DNA of 64,000 bases from Dasypus novemcinctus (GCF_030445035.2 NC_080677.1:101987513-102051512); one strand, 5' to 3'. Shown: positions 32,536 to 45,492, counted from the first letter of the stretch. Notes: a model not told the origin generated them from the letters alone. Numbers and translations are program-made.

Positions 32536-32957
32536 GGGGTGGCGGACTTGGCCCAGTGGTTAGGGCGTCCGTCTACCACATGGGAGGTCTGCAGTTCAAA
32601 CCCCAGGCCTCTTTGACCCGTGTGGAGCTGGCCCATGTGTAGTGCTGATGCGTGCAAGGAGTGCCGTGCCACGCAGGGGTGTCCCCCGCATAGGAGAGCC
32701 CCACGCGCAAGGAGTGCGCCCCGTAAGAAGAGCTTCCCAGTGCGAAAGAAAGTGCAGCCTGCCCAGGAATGGCGCCGCACACACGGAGAACTGACACAAG
32801 AAGATGACGCAACAAAAAGAAACACAGATTCCCGTGCCGCTGACAAGAGAAGTGGACAAAGAACATGCAGCAAATAGACACAAAGAACAGACAACAGGGG
32901 TGGTGGGGGAGGGAAGGGAGAGAAATAAAATAAATAAATAAATAAATCTTTAAAAAA
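32536..32957 (+). mobile_element. long DAS-type SINE, well preserved
   Basis: Closest of the copies here to what I recall as the family consensus, with many CpGs retained. An 11-bp perfect duplication AAAACCTTATT (32525-32535 and 32958-32968) flanks it. Contains A box GGCCCAGTGGTTAGGGCG and B box GTTCAAACCCC. Likely a recent insertion. Confidence 0.95.
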
Positions 32958-32968
32958 AAAACCTTATT

Positions 32969-34095
32969 ATAGGGTCTACTACTGGGGAACCTAATCTAAG
33001 TCTCATTTACTCTCCAAATATTTAGAAATTAAGTATAAAAAAGTAGCTTGCCTTTTTCATAAAAACACTACCATGGGCAAATCAAAGACAATTTGGAAAA
33101 AATTTTGGACCATGTAACAAAGTACTAATTCTGTGATGTGTAAAGATATCTTAAATTTATTCATGGAGATCCAAACCTAACATGAGAAAAGGACATAAAC
33201 AGAGAGATCATGGAAAAGAAATATCAATAGCTTAATATTTTAAAGGAAGTGATGATAAAAACAACTATGATATATTATTTTTACAATATTCAATTCGGCA
33301 AAGATTTACTAAGTAAGATAATACAATAATGTTAGCTTGTGTAGGGCAAAAGAGCGCTCAACTTTTGAATGAATTGTTCTTTCATAATCTCGTTGAAGAT
33401 CCAGTATTATCTATTACAATTTAAAAATGATATGCCTTTGGCAGAGCAATTCTTAGCCAAAAAATATTATACATTATGCATTTATATATAGTATATATAA
33501 ATATATATACAATATATATGTAACCACACACCTATGCCAAGATAAATGTAAAAGCAAATTCAAGGCAAAATTGTTTATAATCATAAATCTGTAACCATCT
33601 AAAAACCAGTTAATAAAAGACAAATTAAATACTTGATGATACATTTGTACAATGGAAAACTGCAATTATTAAAAGAATGTGGTAGTATACAAATATAGAA
33701 CAATATCAGAGATACATAGCAAAAATAAACAAGTTATAAAACAGTTCAAGTAGTAGTATATCATGTATTCTTAAAACAGGCAAAGATTTTATGTACGTGT
33801 ACAGGCATTAGCATTGACTACTTGAAAGAATATCATAAGAAGCTGACATCAGTGGTTGCTTTTAGAACAGGAGCTAAGGCAACACAGGCAATGTGTAGGA
33901 AGAAGACTTATTTTACTATAGACCTTGTCATACTGTTTGATTTTTAATTTGTGTTTATTATTTACCAAAAATGGGAGGGAAAAAAAGTGAATGAGGGAGA
34001 AGGGAAGAATAGCTCTACTTCTAAAGCATTCAAGGAAAGACCTTAAACTTGGCATTCACCAGTCCCCCCTTATCCAGGTCTTCCCTCCATCATCC
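32969..34095. other. no gene; AT-rich sequence
   Basis: Includes a TATATA-rich patch at about 33480-33520. No frame or recognised repeat. Confidence 0.45.
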
Positions 34096-34099
34096 TACT

Positions 34100-34865
34100 C
34101 TTCCTCCATGTTCTCCACTACAGTGAATGGCATCCAGATGTGAACAGAGAGCCCTGGAATCATTTGTGAACCTTTCCTTTACTTTTCCATCCATTTTCAA
34201 TCCATCATTTAGTCTTGTCTTATTTACCCCAAATATCTCTGGCATCTGTCCAGTTCTCTGTAAATCCAGTGTCACCCCATTCCATACTATCTTGAAGGAA
34301 CTCAGAATCCCACAACAGCCTCCTTACTCACCTCAGAGTACTCAATCTTGCCCTTCCCAACTCCCAATCCTTTCTCTTCTCAACAGCCAGAGCCATCTTA
34401 AATCCAATCAAGTAATTTTTCTGCTTTAAAATTCTGTAAAAGGGAGCCCATTGGTCTCAGAACTTATTCCCAAATCAAGTTGACCTGGATTGGGTCAAAG
34501 ATACATGAGAAAATGAGAAACCAAGCATCTAGCAAGTCCAGTCAGTGGTAAGCAGTAGGGTCCGCCAACAAGAAAAGAGAATGATTTGAAACTCCACTCT
34601 CTCCAAAGTAACTACCTTACTTTTCAATCCAAGTTGCTCCTTTTCCCATTATTCTTTTTATTTTTTTTTTAATTTTGGGGTAATTTTCTAATATTATTTA
34701 TCACTCTGAAATTATTTATTTACTTGCTAGTTGTTTGTTGACTCACTCTAGAATGTAAGCTCCCTGAGACCAGAGTCTGGTGTGTATTGTTTACTCTTGT
34801 ACTCCATGCCTAAAGTACTTCATTGTTAAATGGAGTTAAATGTCAATAAATCAAGCAGTCAACAC
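34100..34865 (+). mobile_element. L2 LINE fragments (3' end)
   Basis: 34340-34460 resembles the L2 stretch CCAGAGCCATCTT ... TTCTGCTTTAAAATTCTGTAAAAGGGAGCCCATTG. 34745-34860 resembles the L2 3' terminus GAATGTAAGCTCCCTGAGA ... GTCAATAAA. The part between is diverged or interrupted (T-run at 34660). Confidence 0.6.
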
Positions 34866-35228
34866 CTCTGGAATAATTTGAGATGTTGCTGTGATCCTAG
34901 AGCACCTCTTCAATATTCCTCTGCAATGTCTGAAATTAGCGATGCCTGAAATTCTTACATAGGCACTCAGTGAAGACACTGAAGGGCTATGTTAAAATTC
35001 GTTGTTGAGTAGATCCATAAACTATATATCATGAATATCTAAATAGAAGTAAATTAGCTTTGTTAACAATGCTAGTAACAGGCCTCTTAGGACTAGGAAT
35101 GAGAGAAATATACATTTTGACTGGTGTTATGCATCAGAAAAGATAAGAATCATGAAGTATATTTTAATTACTTTTAACTAACCAGATAACAAATCTTGGT
35201 TGTAATTTGGGGAACCTTACCTGATATA

Positions 35229-35668
35229 TTAGTTTCCTAGTGTTATGATAACAAAATACCACAAACTGGATGACTTAAAACAACAAAAATTTATTCTCTC
35301 ATTTCTGGAGGCAAGAATCTGAAATCAAGGAGCTACCAGGACCACCATCTCTCTTCACGCTCTTCTCCACTTCCTGGCTTCTGGAGGTTGCAGACAGTCC
35401 TTGGCTTTCCCAGACTTGTAGCTGCATCACTCCAATCTCTATTTCTATCATCACATGGCCAAATTCCCTGCATGACCACCTGTGTCTCTGTGTCCAAATC
35501 TCCCTCTACTTTCTCTTACAAAGACACCAGTCACTGGATTAGCAGTCACCCAAGTCCATTGTGACCTCATCTTAACTTCATTACATCTGTAAAGACCCTT
35601 TTTCCAAATAAGGCAACATGTTAGGACTTCAAATATCTCTGGGGAGGATGTATTTCAACCCACAACAC
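35229..35668 (-). mobile_element. MaLR LTR (MST/MLT1 type)
   Basis: Plus-strand text TTAGTTTCCTAGTGTTATG, ACCACAAACTGGATGACTTA, AAATTTATTCTCTCATTTCTGG and ATTTCAACCCACAACA is the familiar reverse complement of these LTRs. Confidence 0.8.
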
Positions 35669-36360
35669 CTGGGTTGTAGAGACAATCACCAGGGAGAGTC
35701 CCAGAAACTGGTACAGTGGGAAAAACAGAAAAAAAAGACAAAGGAGGCAAAGTCCCTAAAGTGTCCATAAGAAGGCTCTAAGCAGACAAATGAAAACCAG
35801 GCCACAGAGAAAAACTGAAGACATCAGACTAGATCAAGCAATAAGAAGCAGTGGATTTCATCAAGAGCTTGGATCCTACAAGCCCTAGATTTCAGGTACA
35901 TAAGAAATGACGGGGAGTATAGAAAATTACTTCTGGGTGAAGAGGGAGGTCTTCAAAGAGCCCACCAATTTAGGCAGAAATAAGGCAAATGTATACCCCA
36001 ATTTTGCCACTATTAAGAAAATGGAAGGGACCAGGGTTGAGATGTGGACTATTCTCTCTCACTTCTGGTACTACCCTATGCTGTGACCAGAGCAACAGAA
36101 AGCTCAGTGTGTTTCCTTGACTGTGGACACCGATGCCATGAGAAACTGAGGGTTCTCAGGCACATTGTGGTTCCAGCCAAACCTCTGACTAGGGACCCTG
36201 TTTTCAGTGATACCCCTTTCGGCATTTTGAGTTTTCCCTCTGTCAGATTTTGAAAGTTTTTACTTAATCCCTGAAGACTGTCAGAAATATCTCACACCAC
36301 ACTCAAGGCAGTCACTTGAGAGAACAGATCTCTTAAGTTGAAGACTCACTTGTCTTCAAC
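35669..36360. other. no recognised feature
   Basis: Intermediate composition, no frame above about 70 codons, no repeat recognised. Confidence 0.5.
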
Positions 36361-36370
36361 CAAACTATCT

Positions 36371-36725
36371 TTTTTTTAAAATTCCTCCCCTTGTGGCTTG
36401 TTTGCTGTCTGTGCTCTGTGTCCATTCACTGTGCGTTCTTCCTTGTGTCTGTATTTTTTTATTTTTAAAAATTTATTCCCCCTGCTTGCAGCTGGCTTGT
36501 TGTCTGCTCTATGTATCCATTCGCTGTGTGCTCTTCTGTGTTTTTTACTTGTCTCCCTTTTTTGTTGCATCACCTTGCTGAGTCGGTTCTCTGCGGTGCT
36601 TGTGGGCAGGCGCTTCTCTGCAGCGTGTGGGTGAGCCTGCCTTCACAAGGAGGCCCTGTGACGCGAACCCAGGGCTTCCTATATGGTAGTCGGGAGCCCA
36701 ACTGATTGAGCCACAGCCGCTTCCC
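36371..36725 (-). mobile_element. DAS-type SINE with duplicated tail region
   Basis: Head at 36725 (GGGGAAGCGGCTGTGGCTCA on the minus strand). The terminal segment (CAGCAAACAAGCCACAAGG-like, then A-rich) occurs twice, at about 36371-36470 and 36471-36560. Flanking CAAACTATCT (36361-36370) / CAAACTGTCT (36726-36735) differ at one base. Confidence 0.82.
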
Positions 36726-36849
36726 CAAACTGTCTTTTTTTTACTCACCTTAACAGCTGGACTAAGCCCCTCTAGGGTTTCCCAGTGACATAGATCTAGT
36801 TCTGAAATCTAAACCCAAGACGTTATTCAGAAATTTGCTCCATCTGAGG

Positions 36850-36970
36850 TGAAAAAATTTGAAGATATCTGTAAAATGGGACAATACTTGTACCTTACAG
36901 GGTTTTTATTAAGATTAAATTTGCTAATACATGTAGATTGCCCTGCACATAGCGATTATTGACAAAGACA
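36850..36970 (+). mobile_element. MIR fragment
   Basis: TCTGTAAAATGGGACAATACTTGTACCTTACAGGG is the conserved MIR core to 3' part, followed by an ATTAAATTTGCTAATACATGTA segment. Confidence 0.7.
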
Positions 36971-37590
36971 GGTAGGGTAGAAACATAGAAATACAGATGG
37001 AGGAGAGAAAAGGGAGGGAGTAAGATAGAAGGAAAGGAAGAAAAATTAAAACCACTGACTATTCAGCTCACTTCTCAGATTTAGGAATAAAGTTAGACTC
37101 AAGCTAGTGCCCTTTGTTGTCTGTTCCTTCATTGTACTTTCTTTCACAAAAATTTTGTAGGCACAGAACCAATGGGCCCATATATCACCCATTGTTCTCG
37201 TACTTTTCTGAGGAAATTACAAAATGTCTGTACTTAAATGTATCACTCCTGGCAAAGTTAAAAGGGAATATACATTAACTAGGAGATGAAAAGCAACCAT
37301 AGTAATTAAAATTTACCTCTAATTTAGGTTAAATGTTAACTTTTAATTTATTTAGTCTAAGTTTTTAGTTCTCCTGATGTGGAAATTTAGCAACTATGAA
37401 TAAAGCATTTCCATTTTCCATATCAAAACTGAGTAAAATAAGGCAAAACATAAAATATAAACTAATTACCATGCTAGCACCTCTCATTGTTTGGAACAAA
37501 TATACACAAAAGACAATTGTTGAGTGAAAAAAATAATAAATGAGGCAATTAGTCTGTTAAAGTTATCTGAACAAAAAACAGAGAGATGTT
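36971..37590. other. no recognised feature
   Basis: Purine-rich patch at 37000-37050; otherwise plain AT-rich sequence. Confidence 0.5.
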
Positions 37591-37596
37591 TTAGGG

Positions 37597-37794
37597 CAGG
37601 GGTTCTTAACCATTTTTTTGTTCCATAGACCCCTTTGCCAGTCGGGTGGAAACCATGGATCCCTTACTAAGTTCACACTGTATTGTGTATTATTTAATGA
37701 ATATATCACACGTGCACCAACATGTCCCCACAAGAATAATGTTTTTTTTTAAAATTTCAGTTCATGCTCATGGACCCCTTGTTAAGAATCCCTG
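37597..37794. mobile_element. hAT-type MITE
   Basis: Terminal inverted repeats CAGGGGTTCTTAAC (37597-37610) and GTTAAGAATCCCTG (37781-37794), one mismatch. They are flanked by 8-bp near-duplications TTTTAGGG / ATTTAGGG. The 8-bp duplication is the hAT hallmark. 198 bp, non-coding, ancient. Confidence 0.85.
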
Positions 37795-38044
37795 ATTTAG
37801 GGGAAAAACACTGGACTTTGGTCTAACTAAATGCATATCTTTGAAGATATTTAGACTCTGATTTTTGAATCCTTTTTGTTCTTTCTAAGAGAGGTTAAAC
37901 CTAAAAGCAAAATATGATGGTTAATTATACAAGCAGAAAGATCTCCATTATCTACATACTATACCAGACTATTAAAATATTTAGTCTCCCTTCTCAGGAA
38001 AATGCCATTCCTTCTTTCCATCTTATAATAATCCTGACTCATCC

Positions 38045-38235
38045 AATAGAGGACAGTGTAAAGAACAAGGGACTTAGTGTTAGCTAGAACTTGTTTTGCT
38101 GACTTGGGAAAGTGGACAAGTTATTTAATTTTACTAAAACTTATTTCCTCATTCAGAAAATGAGAGTGATAATACTTATCCCAGAGTGTTGCTGAGATGT
38201 TAAAATGCTATAATTAATTGTTTAATGAAAGTCCT
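38045..38235 (+). mobile_element. MIR element
   Basis: Near full-length MIR order: AGTGTTAGCTAGAACTTG, then CTTGGGAAAGTGGACAAGTT, then TTTCCTCATTCAGAAAATGAG and AATACTTATCCCAGAGTGTTG. Confidence 0.75.
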
Positions 38236-39958
38236 TAGATGACTTCATTAATTAGTTATTGATTATCTGATATTAGAGATTTGATTGAAATTCCTTCCCT
38301 GTAAATAATTTAACTTACATTTCTGGATGAAATTTTAAATACAGGCTTTATGTGTCCATTTTAACATTTAAAATTATATCAAATGTTGCACATTTGGTTA
38401 AAGCCGTGTGGGCCATCAACAAATATTACATATAGCTTGAATTTTTGAAACTAGCTATTGCATTGTTAAGAAAAGCAAACAAGAAGCCATAAAAACTTGA
38501 GTAACAATATGTTTTGTCAATCATAAACATTCATCAAGCAGTAAGGCACTAATTAAATTCAACCTCTGGAGACTCACTGTCCTGTGATTATGTTGACAAC
38601 TGAGTACCTTTTGGTATCTTTTCTAACTCAGAAGTTACCTTTTCAGTTATTCTGGTAGTTTTATAAAGATCTTGCCCTCAAATTTCTTGGTCCAAATTCT
38701 TAAAAATATTTTGAAGCTGAATAATTCCCAATCCTAATGAATATTCCTGGAAGACATTTTCACAGCAGATTTCCCAGCTACTTTCAGAGTTCCTTCCCTT
38801 CCTGTGGTCTCTCAGTAAGTCTCGGACACTCCTGTCCTCTTATCGACTGGCCAGCTTCCTAGTCACCGCAGATGCTAGCACTGAGTTCCTCTTCCTCCTG
38901 TTTAGGTGAGAATCATAGGACACTCCTGTTCTCCTATGAGGAGGCAGACACACCTGCCTCATCTTCTCATCCACAAGGGTAAATATGTTCAGGATTCAAT
39001 GGAGTAGTGCAAAGGGGTTGAGATAACTATAAATATCAATGCATTTTTAAAATGGTGATTAAGTTGTTGAAGTTGTAACCTTTTATGGTATCGCATCTGT
39101 CACATTTTGAAAAACACTACATGCTAGATGTATTGTTTATTTTTATAACAGCAATAATAAGGATTATTACTATTACTGATTGTTCATATTTTGCAAGCTT
39201 AGCAGATATAATAGTCAAAGTATATTAGTTTCAATTTTATACTGAGAACTAATTTTGTTAACCACTGCCTTTTAGATTTTTGGTAACTTTGTACTTCCAC
39301 TTTCACTAAATAGAAGCAGAATCATTGTGTTAGGCTAGACTAAATAATACATGATCACCAAACATTCTGAAAATATTTGGATTCTATATTAGTAATTTAT
39401 TTTGTCATTAATTTGCTTTAAATTTCACTTACTTATTCCACTAATCTCATTTAAAAGACAAAAATCTCTCCAGATAGTCACTTTTTTTTACACCTTAGAA
39501 AAATTTTCAATATGGCTGAGGAGAGGCAGCTTAATGTATGAGTGTGAATAGGTTGTTTTCATTGTGGACTCCCCTGCAAAGATAAAAAAACAAAGGCAGC
39601 AAAATTAATGAAACTCATGCACAGGTTTGAGTCAGTTTAATCTGCAGATAGTCACTTCCATGAAGATGCTCAAGTAGGTTGACTACTTCTCAGAACAAAC
39701 TGTCTCATGGTAAATGCCATTAATAAGGCACAGTCATCACATCTGGCTCCATTGCTGTGAATTTACTGAGCATTTTGTTTCCATGACAGTAATGCTTTAA
39801 TAGCTTTTGTATTTAGTTTTTTAAAAACATCTTTGGGTTTCTTAGGGAAGCTGTAAAGCTTGTAGGCCTTTGAATCATTAAATGGTATTGAGCTTTGCCT
39901 CCATTTTTCATACTTTTCATTGCCTTTCATACAGAAGTGGATGGGGCAAGAGATAGCA
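38236..39958. other. no recognised feature over 1.7 kb
   Basis: AT-rich with no frames above 72 codons and no repeat I can name. It is one of the longer apparently unique stretches here. Confidence 0.45.
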
Positions 39959-39959
39959 T

Positions 39960-40198
39960 CAGGAGGGTAGATGCTCCTCAAGTGGTTGGGTGCCTACTTC
40001 CCACATGGGAGGTTCCAGGTCTGGTTCCCAGTGCCTCCTAGAAAAAACAAAACAAAACAACAATGAGCAAACAAACCATGCAGGGGATCCAATGTGGCTT
40101 AGTGGTTGATTGTTGGCTTCCCACACGCGAGGTCCCAGATTCAATCCCTGGCCCCCTCCAGTACCTTGGAAAAAAAAAAAAAAAGAAAGAAAAAAAAA
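39960..40198 (+). mobile_element. dimeric short tRNA-derived SINE
   Basis: Two tRNA-like monomers in tandem, 39966-40042 and 40083-40170. Each has an AGTGGTTG-type A-box area, CCCACATGGGAGG-type middle and TTC-containing B-box area. They are joined by an A/C-rich linker and end in an A/G-rich tail. Confidence 0.8.
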
Positions 40199-40235
40199 AG
40201 TGATGTCAATTAATAATAGGAAGAATTTGTGCTTA

Positions 40236-40665
40236 TTCAGTACTTATTATGGGCCAGTCACTGTGCTAAGTGTTTTATTTGTATTTCATTACATTTTTAC
40301 AGCCACTCTAAGGTAGTTAATATTACTAATCTCATTTTACAGATCGAAAAAAAAACAATGCTGAAGTACAGAGTAGTTTCAATGGGCCTGTTAATTGTTA
40401 ACAAGCTTAGAAGTCAGATTCCAGACCTGTTGAATCTAGTCAAAGGAACTAACCTTGTGTGCTAGTAGCTTAGAAATTCTATAGACATGACCCTAGAGAA
40501 TCCGCAGGCAATATGAATTCTCTTCTGGTTGCTGACGAGATTAAAGTGAAGAGATTAAATAATTTACCCAGGATGATTTAAGTAGCAAGACACCGCTCTG
40601 GTATTCAAAACTCAAGTGTATCAGATTCCAAAGCCCTTGTCTTACCAAAGTTGTTGCCCTGTTCC
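40236..40665 (-). mobile_element. MIR, two antisense pieces
   Basis: 40236-40345 matches the antisense MIR 3' half (GGGCCAGTCACTGTGCTAAG ... CTCATTTTACAGAT). 40545-40665 matches the antisense 5' half (GAGATTAAATAATTTACCCA). About 200 bp of unrelated sequence separates them. Confidence 0.65.
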
Positions 40666-41370
40666 AAGATAAAATATACATTTTATATTGTGACTCTATA
40701 CACAAATATATCAACATGTAACCAGTGGAAAAAGTTCATAAAATAATACCTGTACTGCCTGACATCGACCTCTGATGCTTTCTTTACTTTTCTTCTTTTT
40801 TCTTCTCTTCTTTTTTCCCTTTTCTTTTCCCTCTCCTCTACTTTCCATTCCTTTCTTTTCCATTCTGTTATAATCTATTTCACTTCTTTTTTAAAATGCT
40901 CATTACAACTCACTAAATCAATTTTATGGCCTATTAATAGGTTGTGACCTACAATTTGAAGAAAAAATGCTGGAAGCAGACCTATCCAACATCACTACTT
41001 CTTGGATAATCATGTTCACAGTTCCTCTCCATTTGTACTTAAAGGTGATAGGATCTATTTAGTTGATGTTCTGAATTGCTCTTTCCAGCTCAGTTTTGGC
41101 CAGAGACAGTCTCTGAATGGGGGTTTTGATTTAGCTTTCCTATTTCTTCTTTAAAATAGAAACACAAGATCTCTGTTGAGGCAGAACACCAGCAACATCC
41201 CAATTTATTAGTAGAAATAAAAGGGCAAATTACTGAGTTTCTGCAATGTGAAGACTTTTGCCAGGCAATACTCTTCCCATCTTCCCTTTTTCATTGATCA
41301 TATTCTTAAAAGTAGGTGTGGTTGCTGCTAGTAACCTCAAACATCTCTATACTCTATATTGTATAAATAT
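40666..41370. other. no gene; pyrimidine tract
   Basis: A C/T-only-like tract with TTTTC repeats spans about 40778-40870. The rest is unremarkable. Confidence 0.45.
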
Positions 41371-41376
41371 CTTTAT

Positions 41377-41830
41377 CCATTTTGGAATGAATCATGTCCC
41401 TCAAAGACCTGTTTAGGTCCCAACCCTTGGTTCTGTGGGAGTGAACCCATCTGTAAATTAGGACCTTTGAAGTTGTTATTAGGTGTGCTCAAAATGAATG
41501 AGGGTGCACCCCAATCCAACATGGCTGAAGTCCTACTAGGCAAGGGAAATTGGACCCAGAAAGAGGAAGCCATGGGAAGCACATAGGAGCTGGAAGACAC
41601 AGAACGGAGAAGAGAAAAGAGAAGATATTAAGTAAATTGATATGTGATGGAAAATCCAAGGACCAAAATTTGCCAGCAGCCAGCCCCAGAACACTAGTCT
41701 TCAGAGAGAAAACATCCCCTTGCTGATGCTTTTATTTGGGACTTCTCCTAGTCCCAAAATTTGAACTAATAAATTTCCATTGTTTAAGCCAAACCATTGT
41801 CTAGTACTTTTCCAGCAGCCAGGAAATGAA
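41377..41830 (+). mobile_element. MaLR-like LTR
   Basis: TGAATCATGTCCCTCAAAGA near the start, purine-rich middle (GGAGAAGAGAAAAGAGAAGA), then TTTCCATTGTTTAAGCCAAAC near the end. This is the MLT1-type order, moderately diverged. Confidence 0.65.
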
Positions 41831-41839
41831 AACACAAGT

Positions 41840-42241
41840 TGGGAACTGAATCATGTTTCCCACAAAATACAAATTCAGATCTTATTCTGTGTTCATGGGA
41901 ATGTGTACTCATTTGTAAAAAGGCCTTTTGAAGATGTCACTTGAGAATAGGATCATCAAAGACCCTTCTCTAGATGAAGCCAAATTGAATCCTTGTGGCC
42001 CTTAATTTGCTTCAATGCAGGCCTTATAAAGAGAGTAAATTCAGACACAGAAGAAGCCAGAAGTAGAAGAAGCTAGAGAGAGAAATCACCATGTGACAGA
42101 GAACTATCATCTCCAGAACAGTACTGACTCCATGAGAAAGCATGACCTTGTAAAAAAATCCAGCATCCAAACTTTGAAATAATAAACCTTAATATTTTAT
42201 TGTGTGATATTTGTGATAGAAGCTCTGACAAACTATGACAC
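41840..42241 (+). mobile_element. second MaLR-like LTR
   Basis: GGGAACTGAATCATGTTTCC at the start, AGACACAGAAGAAGCCAGAA in the middle, AATAAACCTTAATATTTTAT near the end. It may be a neighbour of the preceding LTR from one rearranged element or an independent insertion. Confidence 0.6.
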
Positions 42242-42560
42242 CATAGTAAATATCTCCTTACTAGTCTTGGGCTAGGAATTCAACATCCCTAATTTTTTAT
42301 TGAGAGATCCTTAATCTAGTCATGTACCTTGTCTTTTATGGATGCTAAAATTCCAAAACCAATTTTCTGCATACCTTATCTCAGTTGTTTTTCTTATTAT
42401 AATTTGAGGTTAATGCAAATGACCAATAACAGGGAAGATTTAATAATACACATTATCCAGAGGATATAACACTGCATTAGATTTATAGAACTTCTTAAAA
42501 AAAATACCCACAGGTATCATTTACACATCCCAACATCCCTGGAAGTTAGATATGTTTTAC

Positions 42561-42616
<56 letters not shown>
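42561..42616. repeat. (AGAT)14 microsatellite
   Basis: Fourteen uninterrupted tetranucleotide units. Confidence 0.98.
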
Positions 42617-43404
42617 TTAAGAGTTATGTGATACTTAAGGATTGGGTAATTTGGATATTCCAGCTGTTCATAATAGAGCTATAAAGAAAAATAAAAAAGG
42701 AGGATTTCACAGACAGGAGCTGAATGTTTCAACTATTTTGAAATTCAGGATTCCAGCAGGACATTGTACAGCACCAAAAACTGTTAAAAGGGACAAAATC
42801 ATTATGTACTGCTAAAGGGTACAATTCTACAATGATGTAACAATGATAAATATATATGACCTTAATAACAGAGCTCCAAAATATATGAAGCAAATATTGA
42901 CAGATTTGCAGAGAGAAATAAATGATTCTACAGTCATTTTAGGGAACTTTACTATACCACTTTCGGTAATGGATAGAACATCAAGATAGAATATCTATAA
43001 GGAAATAGAAGACTTGAATGCTACCCTATGCCAAGTAGACCTAACAAATATATATAAAATAATTCCCCAAGCAAAAACAGAATAGAAATTCTTCTTGAGT
43101 GCACATGAACCATTCTCCAAAATAGACCACTTCTTACATTACATAACAAGTCTCAATAAATTAAAAAAAAATATTGAAATATCATATATTGTATACTCTC
43201 CAACCACAAAGGAAAGAAACTAGAAATCAATAATAGAGGAAGAAATGGAAAATTCACAAGTATATGGAAATTAACCAATTTAATTAAACAAATTTAATTA
43301 AAATAGGACATATCTTAAGGTGAATGAAAATGAAAATACAATACACCAAAACTTATGGGATGCATCAAAGACAGTGCTGAGAGAGAAACTTATAGACCCA
43401 AATG

Positions 43405-43862
43405 CTTACGTGTGGGAGTGGGTTGTAGTTCAAATGGTTGAGTGCCCACTTCGCACATGGGAGTTCCTGGGTTCAGTTCCTGATGCCTCCTAAAAAAAAC
43501 AAACAAACAAGAAAAATCAAAAAACAAAGTGAACAAATGAAAAAAAATGACCCAAGGGAGCTGATGTGGCTTGGTGGTTGGGCACTGGTTTCCCACATAT
43601 GAGGTCTCAGAGCCCCCAGTATCGAAAAAAAGGGGAGGGGAGCAGATGTGGCTCAAGCAGTTGAGCACCTGCCTCCCACAAAGAAGGTCTCAGGTTCAGA
43701 TCCCAGTGTGTCTTGAAAAAAAAAGCAAACAAACAACAAGCAGAAAAATGAGAAAATCAACTCAGGAAAGGAAAGGTGGCTCAGAGGTTGAGAGCCAGTT
43801 TCTCACACATGAGGTCCCAAGTTCAATCTCTGGTCCTGGTAGCTGAAAAAAAAAGAAAAGAA
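43405..43862 (+). mobile_element. tandem cluster of four short tRNA-like SINE monomers
   Basis: Monomers start at about 43417, 43558, 43641 and 43765. Each has a GTGG or GTAGTTC-type head and a CCCACAT...GAGGT middle, separated by A/C-rich linkers. The pattern reads as two dimeric SINEs inserted side by side in the L1. Tail is AAAAG repeats at 43843-43868. Confidence 0.8.
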
Positions 43863-44789
43863 AAGAAAAGGAATAAAGACTTTAAATCAGAGAACTGACA
43901 TCAAAACTGGAAGAATGAGAAAAAGAAGTGCAAATTAAATCCAAAGGAAGCAAAGGAATGAAACAACAAAAATTAGAGAGGAGATAAATTAAATAAAGAA
44001 CAAGATCAAAAGAGAGAATCAACAAAACTAAAAATGACTCTTTGAAAAGATGAATAAATTTGACAATTCTTTAGCTAGCCTGACAGAGGAAGAATGAATA
44101 ATGGAGAGGACACAAATCAATAAAATCAGAAATGAAAAGGGGGACATTGCTATCTAGCCAATTGAAATCAGAAAGACTATGGGACTATAAGAGGATGCTA
44201 TGAATAACTGTATGCAAACAAATTAGAAAACCTAGATAAAATGAACAAATTCATATAAACACAAACTACCTAAACTAAGTCAAGAAGAAATAAGAGTTCT
44301 CAACACACCAATACCTAGCAAAGAGACTGGAATAGTAATCTAAAACCCCCCAATAACAACAACAACAACAAAAAGCACAGGAGAAGATAGCTTCATAGAG
44401 GAACTGTATCAAGCACTCCAAGAAGAATTAACACCAATGCTGTTCAAACACTTGCAAAAGATTGAAGTGGAGAGAATGCTCCCTAATTCATTCTACAAGA
44501 CCAATAACATCTTCATACCAAAGCAGATAACTATAAGAAAAGAAAATTACAGACCAATATCACTGAAGCATATAGATGGTAAAATCTTCAAAAAACTACT
44601 AGAAAACTGATATCAGCAGCATATTTAAAATAATTATACACCATGATTAAGTAGGATTTATCTTAAGTATACAAGTGTGGTTCAACATAAGAAAATTAAT
44701 ATAAGATGCCACATCAACAGAATGAAAGAAAAACACACCTTGTTGTTTCAACTAACATACACAATGCATTTGGCAAAAAAAAAAAAGCA

Positions 44790-44988
44790 CTAATTTTTTT
44801 TTTAAAGGAGGTAACAGGGAATAAACCCAGAACATTGTACATGGGAAGCAGGCACTCAACCACTAAGCTACATCAACTCCCCAATGAGAGTTGTTTTTGT
44901 TGTTTTCAGGAGGTATCAGGGATCAAGCCTGGGACCTTGTACATGGGAAACTGGCTCTCAACAACTTGAGCTACATCTACTCCTCCCT
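44790..44988 (-). mobile_element. dimeric short tRNA-derived SINE
   Basis: Antisense dimer: T-rich tail at 44795-44806, then two copies of AGGAGGTA...CAGGGA...CCTGGG/CCCAGAAC...ACATGGGAA...CTCAAC. Inserted in L1 ORF2. Confidence 0.78.
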
Positions 44989-45492
44989 GCATTTCTTCTT
45001 GATTAAAATCCTTAGAATAGTCGCAATAGAAGGAAACTTAACCTTAGAAAAGACCTATATGAAAAACCCAAACTTAATGTCATACTTAATGGTGAAAGAC
45101 TGAAAGCTTCTCCTCCAAGATCAGGAATAAGACAAGGAGGCCCACTGTCATCAAACATTGTAGTAGAATTTTGAACCAGAGAGATTAGGCAAGAAAAAGA
45201 AATAAAAGGCATCTAAATTGGAAAGGAAGAAGTAAAACTTTCTTGACATGATCTCATACACAGAAAATCCTGAAAAATCAACAACAAGGCTCCTAGAGTT
45301 AATAACTGAATTCAGCAAATTATTAAGGGGTACAAGATAAATACACCCAAATCACTAGTGTTTCTATTCATTAGCAATGAGCAACCTGAGGAAATCAAGG
45401 CAAAAATCTCATTTACAATAGGATCACATATCTAGGAATAAATATAACCAAGTGTTTAAAGGACTTGTATACACACAAAAAACTACAAAATA

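Noticed and set aside
32536..32620. tRNA genes at the SINE heads
   Set aside because: A and B boxes are present but the cloverleaf is degraded and each is followed by SINE body and A tail.
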